From assembly GCA_003116995.1 (NCBI GenBank), contig BDSL01000053.1, forward strand, positions 186,001-250,000: 64,000 nt of DNA. The letters are read 5' to 3'. Every line of letters begins with the position of its first letter. Within the stretch, counting starts at the first letter, position 1. The translations under genes were made by a program, and so were the position numbers. The notes below the pieces were generated by a model, which was not told the DNA's origin, searched no databases, and saw nothing but the letters and a program-made list of their open reading frames with translations. Of this stretch, positions 23,501 through 34,135 are shown piece after piece. The stretch comes from Yamagishiella unicocca (lineage: Eukaryota > Chlorophyta > Chlorophyceae > Chlamydomonadales > Volvocaceae).

Positions 23501-26500
23501 CCGTCACCTTTGCCGGCCAGCCCCGAACCGCCATCACCACTGCCGACGAGGCCAATGCCGCCATCCCCACAGCCGCCCAGCACGGAGCCACCATCCACAA
23601 TGCCGCGGACCCCACCACCACCTTCATCACTGCCGTCCAGCCTCGAACCGCCGTCACCACTGCCTACGAGCCCAATGCCGCCATCCCCACAGCCGCCCAG
23701 CCCGAAAACACCATCCACAATGCCGCGGACCCCACCATTACCATCACCACTGCCGCCAAGCCCAGAACCACCGTCATTACCGCCGACGAGCCCGCCGCCA
23801 CCGTCACCACTGCCGCCAAGCCCCGAGCCGCCATCACCTTTGCCGGCCAGCCCCGAGCCGCCATCACCACTGCCGCCGAGCCCAATGCCGCCATCCCCAC
23901 AGCCGCCCAGCCCGGAACCACCATCCACAATGCCGCGGACCCCACCATTACCATCACCACTGCCAGCCAGTCCCGAACCACCTTTATTACCGCCGACGAG
24001 CCCGCCGCCACCGTCACCACTGCCGCCAAGCCCCGAACCGCCATCACCACTGCCGCCGAGCCCAATGCCGCCATCCCCACAGCCTCTTAGCCCGGAACCA
24101 CCATCCACAATGCCGCGGACCCCACCATTACCATCACCACTGCCGCCAAGCCCCGAGCCGCCGTCACCTTTGCCGGCCAGCCCCGAACCGCCATCACCAC
24201 TGCCGACGAGGCCAATGCCGCCATCCCCACAGCCGCCCAGCCCGGAACCACCATCCACAATGCCGCGGACCCCACCATTACCATCACCACTGCCGCCAAG
24301 CCCCGGATCACCTTCATTACCGCTGACGAGCCCGCCGCCACCGTCAAAACTGCCGCCAAGCCCCGAGCCGCCATCACCTTTGCCGGCCAGCCCCGAACCG
24401 CCATTACCACTGCCGACGAGCCCAATGCCGCCATCCCCACAGCCGCCCAGCCCGGAACCACCATCCACAATGCCGCGGACACCACCATTACCATCACCAC
24501 TGCCTGCCAGTCCCGAACCACCGTCATTACCGCCGACGAGCCCGCCGCCACCGTCACCACTGCCGCCAAGCCCCGAACCGCCATCACCACTGCCGCCGAG
24601 CCCAATGCCGCCATCCCCACAGCCTCTTAGCCCGGAACCACCATCCACAATGCCGCGGACCCCACCATTACCATCACCACTGCCGCCAAGCCCCGATCCG
24701 CCGTCACCTTTGCCGGCCAGCCCCGAACCGCCATCACCACTGCCGACGAGGCCAATGCCGCCATCCCCACAGCCGCCCAGCACGGAGCCACCATCCACAA
24801 TGCCGCGGACCCCACCACCACCTTCATCACTGCCGTCCAGCCTCGAACCACCGTCACGACTGCCGCCGAGCCAATTGCCGCCATCCCCACAGCCGCCCAG
24901 CCCGGAACCACCATCCACAATGCCGCGGACCCCACCACCACCTTCATCACTCCCTCCCAGCCTGGAACCACCATCACGACTGCCGCCGAGCCAATTGCCG
25001 CCATCCCCACAGCCGCCCAGCCCGGAACCACCATCCACAATGCCGCGGACCCCACCACCACCTTCATCACTCCCTCCCAGCCTGGAACCACCATCACGAC
25101 TGCCGCCGAGCCAATTGCCGCCATCCCCACAGCCGCCCAGCCCGGAACCACCATCCACAATGCCGCGGACCCCACCACCACCTTCATCACTCCCTCCCAG
25201 CCTGGAACCACCATCACGACTGCCGCCGAGCCAATTGCCGCCATCCCCACAGCCGCCCAGCCCGGAACCACCATCCACAATGCCGCGGACCCCACCACCA
25301 CCTTCATCACTCCCTCCCAGCCTGGAACCACCATCACGACTGCCGCCGAGCCAATTGCCGCCATCCCCACAGCCGCCCAGCCCGGAACCACCATCCACAA
25401 TGCCGCGGACCCCACCACCACCTTCATCACTCCCTCCCAGCCTGGAACCACCATCACGACTGCCGCCGAGCCAATTGCCGCCATCCCCACAGCCGCCCAG
25501 CCCGGAACCACCATCCACAATGCCGCGGACCCCACCACCACCTTCATCACTCCCTCCCAGCCTGGAACCACCATCACGACTGCCGCCGAGCCAATTGCCG
25601 CCATCCCCACAGCCGCCCAGCCCGGAACCACCATCCACAATGCCGCGGACCCCACCACCACCTTCATCACTCCCTCCCAGCCTGGAACCACCAACCACAC
25701 TGCCGCCGAGCCCAACGCCACCATTACCACTTCCTCCCAGCCTGGAACCATCATCACCACTGCCGCCCAGCACCAAACCGCCATCACCATTGCCACCAAG
25801 CCCCGAACAACCATCCCCACTGCCGCCGAGCCCAACGCCGACATCACCGCTGTTGCCAAGCCTAACGCCACGATCCGCACTTCCGCCCAGCCCCAATCCA
25901 CTGCCGCCAAGCCCAACGCCGCCATTCCCGCTCCCTCCCGGCCTGGGGCCACCATCGCCACAGCCGCCGAGCCCCGAGCCACCATCTCCACCACCATCAT
26001 CACCACTGCCGCCGAGCCCCGAACCAGCATCCCCACTCCTGCCCACCCCCAAGCCACCATCTCCCCTGCCATCATCACCGCTGCCGCCGAGCCCCGAATC
26101 AGCATCCCCACCGACAGCAGCCCCACTACCGCCAACCCAAACGCCGCCGTCACCACTGCCGCCGAGGCCGGGGCGGCCCTTGCCTCAGCCACCCAGCCCT
26201 GTGCCGCCCTCGCCACTCCCGTCCAGCCCGGTCGGGTTCTCACCGCCCTCATCCTCCCCGCCCAGTCCTACCCCACCAGCGCCTGCTCCGCTCACCTACC
26301 GGCCACTTTCACCATCCAACAGCTTCCCAACACCTCCATCGACGCCATCTCGCCCTGTGCCCCGAAGCCCTTCCGCACTACCTCCAAGCCCGACGCCACT
26401 TATAGACGTTACGTTTCCGCCTCGTCCGCCTTCACCCCGATCGCCACCGCGGCCGGCCTTCATCGTTCCAGCCGTGTACGTCCCGCCCGAGTACGTCGCA

Positions 26501-29500
26501 GCCGCCAACAGTACGGCTCAGGGCGTCCTGACTGTCGTACAAAATGTGACGGTACCGGTGGAAGTCGCCTCAGGTGCCGGAGAGTTGGCGGCGTTGTTCC
26601 CCAACGCAACCAGTGTCACCACCACAGCCACGCTGCTGGGTGTGACGGTGCGGGTGGCGGCGGCTATTGGCAGCACGGCCATCTTCATCACCAGCACAGC
26701 CGCGCAGGCAGTGGTGCAGGTGGGTGCGCTGGCGGCGGCGGGAGGGCTAGCAAAGAAAGGAGCCTCCCCAGTCGGCTGACGACTAACGAACGCCCCAGGT
26801 GTCGGCAATTGTTTCGGACTGCAGTGCCGCTGCGACGCTCCCTCGTAAAAGGTGGCACATCGCGATTATTTTGGCGCTCCCTCCCTCCCTCCTCCCTCCC
26901 TCGCTTCCTAAAACCCTAAACTCCCGGCATGCACGTCGCAGGTTGGCTGCTCAACCGCCTTCCTCGACGCCTTCCGCTCCGAGCTGGTCGTCCGGGCCAA
27001 CATCAGCGGCGAAGTGGTGTCCAAGGTTACGTGTGGAGATGCCGCCGGCCCCACGACAGGCAACCGTCACCTCTTGGCAGGCGAGTCGTCCCAAGGAGGG
27101 GCTGCGGCTGGAGGCAGCTGTGACGCCTCTGGCAATAACAGCAGTATGCAACTGCTGGTTATCCTGCGCCTGCCGCCGGATAACCCTGCGCTGGTGGCCT
27201 TCTACAAGGCGCGATTGCTCGACACCATCACCGCATGGAGCGCTGAGTCGCAGACAGGGGCGCCTGGAGCACGTGCTGGGGCACTGCAGCTGTGTGGCCC
27301 GGCCAGTGACAGTGACATTTCGGAGCTGACGGAGGTGCGTGCGTCGCCACGATACCGCGCAGAGGAGTTGGTTGGGGCGGCGGGCATAGTTGCGTGCTCG
27401 TAGTGCTGGAGGCGAGGCAGTGCGCAGATACCGGTAGAGCTAGCTTAGGAAAGCTGCAGGGAGGAGACACGCACGGCGAGGCACTCGATACAAGCACGTC
27501 TATGTTTCCGCTGAGTAAGTAGACAGGTGGGCGCCGTACAGCTCTCTTGCATGCACGCAAGGTGCCCGCCAGCAGGTGGGTGCGCGGGCATAGTGCTCGC
27601 GCGGCGTAGGCAGCAAAGGCCTGGTCACTGCGTCGCTCACAGCAGTGTTGTGGTGGCGGAGCCAAAGCAAGCCTCAAACCTGCCTTCACTCACTGTCCAG
27701 CTGCTCCTTGCGTCTGTGAACTGTGATGGCGCCAACGAACCGTCCACTTAGCTTCTAGGTTGCAACCATTTTCACTGAGTTTTAACCGAGTTACTTATAT
27801 TTGAATGACTTGTCCGAGTTACTTATATTTGAATGATTTGTCCGAGTTACTTATATTTGAATGATTTGTCCTTCCTTTACTATTACAGGTCAGCGCCGTG
27901 CAGACCGTGCCGCTCAACGTCCTGGGTACGACATCGCTCGGCGCCGCGTGCGGCTCGGCCTCCCTGACCCCCACCACGGAGCTCGGTGGCGCGGGCAGCG
28001 AAGTGGAGTGCAGCGTGGTGGCCATCACCACCGCGGCGCCGTCATCGTCACCTCCACCTTCCGGTGTGGTGGTGGTGCAGCAGCCAGCAGCCCCAGAGGG
28101 CGCGCTTGGGCCGCAACCTCCGACCACCCCGACCAGTGTGCAGCAGGTGAGGTGGGCTCGCTGGTGAAAATACTACCCTACCTTTCTGCTGCATGGAAAG
28201 GATGGGCGAGTAGGTAGGCAGGCGAGGATCCGCAACTAGCCTATCCTAGCAATCGCGGGAGAAAGAAAGTACCCAGCTGCTGGCCAGCTAGATAGTCCAG
28301 TTCATCAGAGCAGGGTCAGCGGAGGGTCTCACCCATGACATCCTACCTGCGCGCATAAGGGCGCATGCAAACACGCAAATAGCTCGCTTGCCACCTGTCA
28401 GCAGCTGTCACTAACTCGGAATTTACCAGGACTTGGTTATCAGGTCACATGTAAAGTTTCCCGCTGTACGAACGCAAACGCAGATGGAACCGACCAACGC
28501 CACAGATGTTCCGGAACGCCAGCATCACCACCACAGCGACCCGCTCATCCCCATCGCCGCCTCCATCGCGTCTCTCATCGGCCTCCTATTACTTGCATCA
28601 GCGTGCTGCGTCATTTTAGCAATCGCCCGCAGGCGCAAAAAAAACCGCGAGCGGGACGAAGAGGGCAAGGTGCGGCGGTTAATATTAAAGTTGAAAATCG
28701 ATTGATTGTGTTGCTGTTTGGGGTTGTTGATGTTCCAATGTGGCGCCAAAGCCCTTGAAACAAGCTAATTGCGCTGCATGTGCCCGGGACCAATCAGGAC
28801 GGTGGCCTGCAGCATTGATATTACGAAACCTCGCTTACGCTTGCATTGCTTGCAGCACTAGTATGTTTTAACGTTGCGCGTTAGCGGCGGATAGCCGCGC
28901 CACAGCTTGAGGTGCCTTTGCATGTGTACGGATTCCCTCGATGCGTGTGTCGTACGTCGGTCGGGCTCACTCCTCATCAGCCGGCTCATTCCGTTCCATG
29001 CACGTGCAGGGCGACTTGCCGTTGGCGATCCAACCAGAACCGTCACGTGCCGTTCCGGAGCTAGGCGGCGGCGTTGTTGTGGATGAAAGCCCCACGGACG
29101 AGCGCACGTCGGCGTCTGTAGGTGCTGGCAGCGGCCGTGATGGCGCTAGCAACCAGCTCGCCCAGGCTGTGGCTGCGGCCGCGGCCGCTGCTGCTGCAGC
29201 AGGAGCAGCAGCCGCCGCTGCTTCGCATTCGCCGCCGTCGCAGGATGAGGCGGCGAGCCCAAGGGGTGTCGTTCCTTACCTGCATTCTAGTAGCAACGTT
29301 TCCGGTACCGCCGTCGCAGCCGTCGCGGCCCCTACTACTAGCTTTGCTGCTGTCCAGCGGCCAACAACCCGGCGCGCCCGCCGCCACAGTGTGGCCTCGC
29401 TCGTGGAGGATGCACTCCGTCAGGCGATTTTCACGGCGCGCATCATGGGCAGCGGTCGCGCTGGTGGCACTATCAAGCCATTGCACAACGCGGCGGAATA

Positions 29501-32348
29501 TTCCCCTGGTGTTGCTGGCAGGAGTAGCAGTGTTGGTGCCTTCACGCACGGCAGGCGGCCCAGGAAATTCAGCAGCAACGTCAGCCAGGTGCATTCCGGC
29601 GCTGATGAAGAGGATTGGGAGGGCGGCGCTGAAGCTGGCGAGCAGCGGGTCGCGGACGGCGGACGAGCAATGTTTGGCCGTGCTGCTGATGGCGCGCCTG
29701 GAGCCATAGGACGCCCGCGACCTTTCCCTTTCCCTCTTCGCCGGTCGCGCGTTTGGTCCGAGACCACACGTGGTGCTGCCGTTGGAGGCCCAGCAGGGCC
29801 GGATTCACGGGCCGGCAGCGCCCAGAGCTCGCGTCGGATCGACGCTTGGCCTCTTCACGCGCAGTACGACAGCCGCAGGGCCGAAGACGCCAGTACTTCA
29901 CTACCGGTCTCGGTGCAGCCTTCCGGTTCGCTGCGAAAGAATCATATATTGTCTGAGGACGCCGCCGGCGTTATTGTGGGAACCTCTCACACCGCTATGG
30001 GCAGCGGGAAGGGCCGGCAAAGTGTCGGCGGCTGGTTCTCTCAGAATCACGAGGAGGGAACCGCTGGCGACTTGGCTGCGCTGCAAAATCAAACCCGCGG
30101 GGGCAGCAAGAGCAGTGCTCGCAGTGGCGGAGATCCGAAGCTTCTGGAGGCGGAGGATACGATGCACGAGGAGCAGGCGCGTGCGGCAGCGGCCGGTGTA
30201 TCCCAAGGACCGGGCAGTTGGGGAGAGAAACCCAGTGCAGGCTTTGAGGCGGGTGGAGGAGCTGGCAGCAGCAGCGGCAGAGGTGGCGCTGCAGCTGCGG
30301 CGTCGGCACTGGCAACTGCAGCTGCAGCTGCTGCGGCTGCAGTGGCGGCGGCGATGTCTATTCAGCGCTCCTCCAGCTCGCTACGGCGTGCGCGCGCACC
30401 CACCATCATGTCCACTGGCGCCGGGAGCTTCAGTGCTGGCAGCGATCAGCTGTCGCCCACCTCCCCGCCATCAAAGTCCAAGTGGTATTCGCGTTGGGTC
30501 CAGCGGAGCAGTGAAAGCGGCAGAGACGCTGCGGCGAGCAGGACCACTCCTGAGCCAAGTGCTGCCCGGACCGTTGGCGCCGCGCCTCCAGGAGTTGGGG
30601 GTGAGGCCTCTGGTTCGCAGCTAGGCACCGGGACCGGAGGCACTGGAGGGGGAACGGCTCGCAGGGTGAGCATTGACCTGCGGGCACCACCACCGACCCC
30701 TGAGTCAGCCGTTGGGAGTCAACGAGAACTGCGCGCAGAGGGTGTGGATGCAGGAGGACCCGCCGCGGCGGCGGCAGGGCTGGACGTCGTAAGAAGGCCG
30801 CCTAGGCGGGTGTGCGCATCCGCTAGTTCTGGGGCCCGTGCCCACGAAGTGCGGCGGCGGGCATCTCTACAAGACCCTATGGGCTGGGGGTCTAACAACC
30901 ACGGACTCGCTGCAACACGGCTCATACACACTGCCAACGCGTCTACGTCGATGATGTCTTGGACGGGCGGGGCGCGGGCTGAGGAGCCGTCCACGCGCCC
31001 GCATGTCGGAGCGCCGCAGGGCAATACTGGCCATCCCACTGGAGCAGCCCACGTCTTCGGCTGGGCGGAAGGCAGCGAGGATCAGGCGCCGTTGGCCGGC
31101 ATGAGGTCATCTGAGAGCTCGTCATTTGGCCTCGCGGGTTTGCGCAGCGGCGGCTGGCCGAGGCTGTCCGAGTTTATGGCCCATGCACCCGCCGGTGAGG
31201 GCCGACACGCGACGGAGGCACATCCACGGCCTCAACGAGCCGCGCTCAACATTACATCGGACACGGAACTTGCGCCTTTGATGCACCAGACATCTCCGAC
31301 AGATACGGCGCCTACAGGTATCCGCAGCTTGACATCGCTGGTGCGAGATGGGCCGGACAGCCGGGAGGAGTATGCGCTGCCTGGGTTGCCGTCAGTGGTG
31401 GTCGGTTCGGGTGAAGTGTCTGGGCGGCCCACCGGCCGGCGACTAGGGACGCCGGGGGGTCTCACCGACAGGGTACAGGCCAGTGGCAGCATGCGGCAGC
31501 AGGTCGAGTACGGTCGCTGCGGCACCCCGACCCGCAGTGCTGGCACCGACTTCTCCATGCCCCTCTCGCCGTTGGGCGGGGCACCCAAGTCCTCAAGGCA
31601 ACCGATTCCGACACTTAGTGAGGCAGCTGGAGACGCGGAGGCTGCGGTGGCTGAGGGTGGCGAGTCACTCGGCGAGATGGGTGGGATGGGCCACGGCGTG
31701 ACGCCCAGTTCGCAGCCCTTAAGCGCTAGATTGTCCGGGTCAGCTCCTCAGGTGCCCGCGAGCAGGCGCCCTGATGCAGGTGCTGGCAGCCCTACTGCGG
31801 CGGCGACTGTCACCAGCTGGAGGGGCGCCTTGGAAGGGGATGAGCAGCAGGGCGGTGATGGAGCGCCTCCACACCACTACGGTAGTAGTGCGGCTGTGCT
31901 CGGCAGTGTTGCTGCAGCACGCGATAGGGCTGCTGCGGCGCCGAGTGTTGCCGCAGCACCAGCTATCCAAAGGCTACGAGTGGATTTGCCCAGGGATGGA
32001 GATGAGGGTCATCTGCTCGAAATCGCGCTGCCGGGCAGCAGCTTCACCTACCAGACGAGCCCCGGCACGCCAGCTCTAACGACTTCTCCCCAAGTGGAGA
32101 AGCTACCGGTGGGACCGATGGGTAGCGCGCAGGGCGCAGTCGTGCACTGGCTGGCGGCGCACGCTCGGCGGCAGGTGATTGGCCAGGATGGACGTCCGAC
32201 GATGCAGCAGGTGATTGGCCAGGATGGACGTGCGACGATGCAGCAGGCCGAAGTCGTGACAACTGTCCGAGAGGGCAGGCAGGAGGGCAACTCCGGAGAG
32301 ATTCATCCTTTTAAGCGAGCCTCAACCGGCCAACTGTATAAGCTTTAA
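17521..32348 (+). CDS. Giant membrane-anchored PPSPX hydroxyproline-rich protein
   Basis: Nine exons in phase: 17521-17816, 18083-18179, 18449-18564, 18814-18904, 18983-26719, 26942-27334, 27889-28146, 28484-28669, 29010-32348 (TAA); 12,513 nt, 4,170 aa. Predicted parts: signal peptide ([20 protein letters not shown]); Cys-containing N-domain ([12 protein letters not shown] ... [14 protein letters not shown]) to about residue 250; PPSPX shaft to about 2690; ectodomain with N-glycosylation-type sites (NVTV, NATS, NISG) and several Cys; His run; helix [20 protein letters not shown] at about 3025; then an 1,112-residue Ser/Gly/Ala-rich tail without a recognised domain. Shafts of this pentapeptide are known from volvocine wall proteins such as GP1 and from the Chlamydomonas sexual agglutinins SAG1 and SAD1. 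The transmembrane helix plus long tail is not, to my knowledge, described for those. Exon 2 (18083) is the least certain choice. An alternative start is the Met at 17542. Confidence 0.83.
19320..25740 (+). repeat. PPSPX shaft array in a 60-bp register
   Basis: Pentapeptides [15 protein letters not shown] and variants are organised in 20-residue (60-bp) blocks such as [20 protein letters not shown]. The same phrase (CCGCCCAG, CCGCCGAG or CCGCCATC) falls at the same position modulo 60 in about 107 successive blocks. From about 22560 the blocks gain a second theme ([18 protein letters not shown]). The register is lost after about 25800. Confidence 0.9.
24841..25680 (+). repeat. 120-bp tandem array inside the shaft (7 copies, 6 identical)
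   Basis: Seven 40-residue units start at 24841, 24961, 25081, 25201, 25321, 25441 and 25561. Each encodes [20 protein letters not shown] then [20 protein letters not shown]. The last six appear identical at the DNA level, while the first has several changes. This indicates very recent expansion or gene conversion, or a region where assembly copy number is unreliable. Confidence 0.92.
27787..27870 (+). repeat. AT-rich 28-bp triplet just upstream of a 3' splice site
   Basis: Three copies of a unit starting CGAGTTACTTATATTTGAAT occur at 27787, 27815 and 27843, with one C/T difference. They end 18 bases before the acceptor at 27888 of the giant HRGP gene. They are much AT-richer than neighbouring sequence. 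Confidence 0.9.
32172..32243 (+). repeat. 36-bp coding duplication in the tail of the HRGP
   Basis: Two in-frame copies encode [12 protein letters not shown] and [12 protein letters not shown]. They differ by one base and lie near the C terminus of the cytoplasmic tail. Confidence 0.9.
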
Positions 32349-34135
32349 TGCGTGCCGAGGGGTGGGATGCGTGTAGGCATGTCGCAATGAGGCATGGTGC
32401 ACGAATACAGCTTGGCATCCTTAACCAACGAACTGTTTGCTCAGGCCCTTGATAAATTGTTCTTCACTACGGTTAGCACTGTCAATTGGCTCGATGTATC
32501 ATTGCTGTGTGTAGAACGCGGAACTGCGCGGAAGCTAAGGATTGGGCCGATAGGAAGAATTTTTGCCTCAACGGAAGATGTGTACGTGTTGTCGTTGTCA
32601 CCGACACGGCGACTCGACCGGAATGGAATCCCGTGCACGTCGCCGCATTTGAAAGCGCTGGCGTCGCGTAAAATGTCGTATTTCCTGACGCCATCCTGCT
32701 GCTTGTGTTGCAGCTTGGGCAGGCGGTTAATGGTCGACCACCGCAGACCACCGGGGAGACCGCAGAGAATGGTATCGGGTAGTTCTCGGTATCTGCTAGT
32801 CGTCGTGAAAGGCAGCGTCTTGCACGCGGTAATGGCATTTTCCCCTGCCAAACCGCTGCTTGACACCTCGTAGATTCATTGGAGCATTGACGTGAACTGA
32901 TGCCACGGCTGGACGCTGACGTGTGCATCCATGTGCACCTCGCCCGCTGACGCTGGCAGGCGTGCGTGTGTTTCTAATGCCGATGCCTGCAACTACGGAT
33001 CGCGTGGCCATAATTTGACCCACGTTTGACGGCCCCTGCAGCGACGCGATCAATCTTTTTGTGACGTCGGGCTAATCGACGGCCTGAGGGATGTGCAGGA
33101 ATGCACGGTACTGCGGACATGGGTCTCTTGCGTACAAATTGTCCTTCAATGTGCCACTAGTAGCTGTCATTTCTGGCCAAGCCTGGCCACAATAACATTT
33201 TATCGCCAATGCACTTGGCACGCCTGACGCCGCACCCGAGTGTTAAGAAAGGAGTATCTGGGGCCACCTCGGGCTGTGCGTTGGATTCAAGGAGTGCGTC
33301 CTGAAGCTGTGGGTCGCCAAGGATGGGCATGTGGCGTCTATGCTTTGGGGTTTGCGTCTCATGGTAGAGACACGAGTGAACGCTGTGAGATGCTTGCTAG
33401 TGCTGTGTATTTATGCCTCACGATGAACACACGTACATGACCATGTGAGGTTCTCACAAGTATTGGGGTCGTAGGTTGGTAAGGAAGCAGGTGGAAGACT
33501 GCGCCGTACAGCATTGCAACGAGCTGCAAGGAGCAGACAGGCATTCGTTCCGCTCTTCCCCATTTCCTGCTTAGCGCGCACTCTTCGAGGGTATTCCCTT
33601 GGTGTTCCCTTATGTCACATGGCAGGCGACGATAATGTACTCCGTTCCGCATATCACGGAACAGAGCCTGAAGCCCTGCACGTCTGACCCGCTCAAATCC
33701 AAACAAGGGCATTGCCTTAGGCTGGGCGCTTCGCAGTAGCTGATGTTTTTTTGATTGATTGATTACAAGCTCTTGGAGCTCGTAAGGCCCAGACGAGCCA
33801 GGAGGCTCATGGACCGCTAATCAAAGTAATTCATAAAGAAGAATCGAAAACGTTTAAGCTGATGTAATATTCCTAATGATAGACAGTTCCGTACGGCATC
33901 GCAACGAGCAACGTCTCCAACGCAATACTTTGCATTGCATTGTCCCTTTATAACCTATTGGAAACCAGCAATCGAGGGTACTACCTCCGTGGCAAAACCT
34001 ACCGGGAGTTTTCTTACCGAAGTAGTGGACCGCACGGGAACGTATCACGCCAATGGTTGAAACAAGTGTCACTATAAGATGATGGGGAGTTTAGGAGGGT
34101 GCACGGGTATAGGGTACCAGGCTGCAGGGATTGGC
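32349..34135. other. Intergenic stretch after the giant HRGP gene
   Basis: I see no supported gene here. The first TGTAA on the plus strand after the stop lies near 33864, which would make a 1.5-kb 3' UTR; another signal may be used. At 33752-33830 a GATTGATTGATT tail is joined to ACAAGCTCTTGGAGCTCG, an arrangement like the 3' end of a short non-LTR retroelement. An open frame on the minus strand at 33359-33712 has no recognisable motif. Confidence 0.4.
33752..33830 (+). mobile_element. Possible SINE/LINE 3'-end remnant
   Basis: A GATT microsatellite is joined to a GC-richer segment (ACAAGCTCTTGGAGCTCGTA) in AT-rich intergenic DNA. Simple GATT-type tails are typical of some algal non-LTR elements. 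No coding sequence or clear target-site duplication was found, so the call is weak. Confidence 0.25.

Noticed and set aside
20254..26052. Very long minus-strand open frame (over 1,900 codons, Gly/Asp/Ser repeats) opposite the HRGP shaft
   Set aside because: It is the mirror of the PPSPX codons: a 15/60-bp repeat without TTA, CTA or TCA stays open on the other strand. It has no start context or exon neighbours. The plus-strand frame has signal peptide, ectodomain and helix exons in phase.
28941..29009. Start codon of a separate gene for the 3.3-kb exon
   Set aside because: The frame is open back to 28941, but a CAG acceptor at 29009 continues phase 0 from the transmembrane exon. The residues before it ([13 protein letters not shown]) look random and there is no obvious promoter. 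A separate gene cannot be fully excluded without cDNA.
33359..33712. 117-codon minus-strand frame between the HRGP and OPR genes
   Set aside because: No recognisable motif, no splice partners, and it lies in AT-richer intergenic sequence; chance length cannot be excluded.
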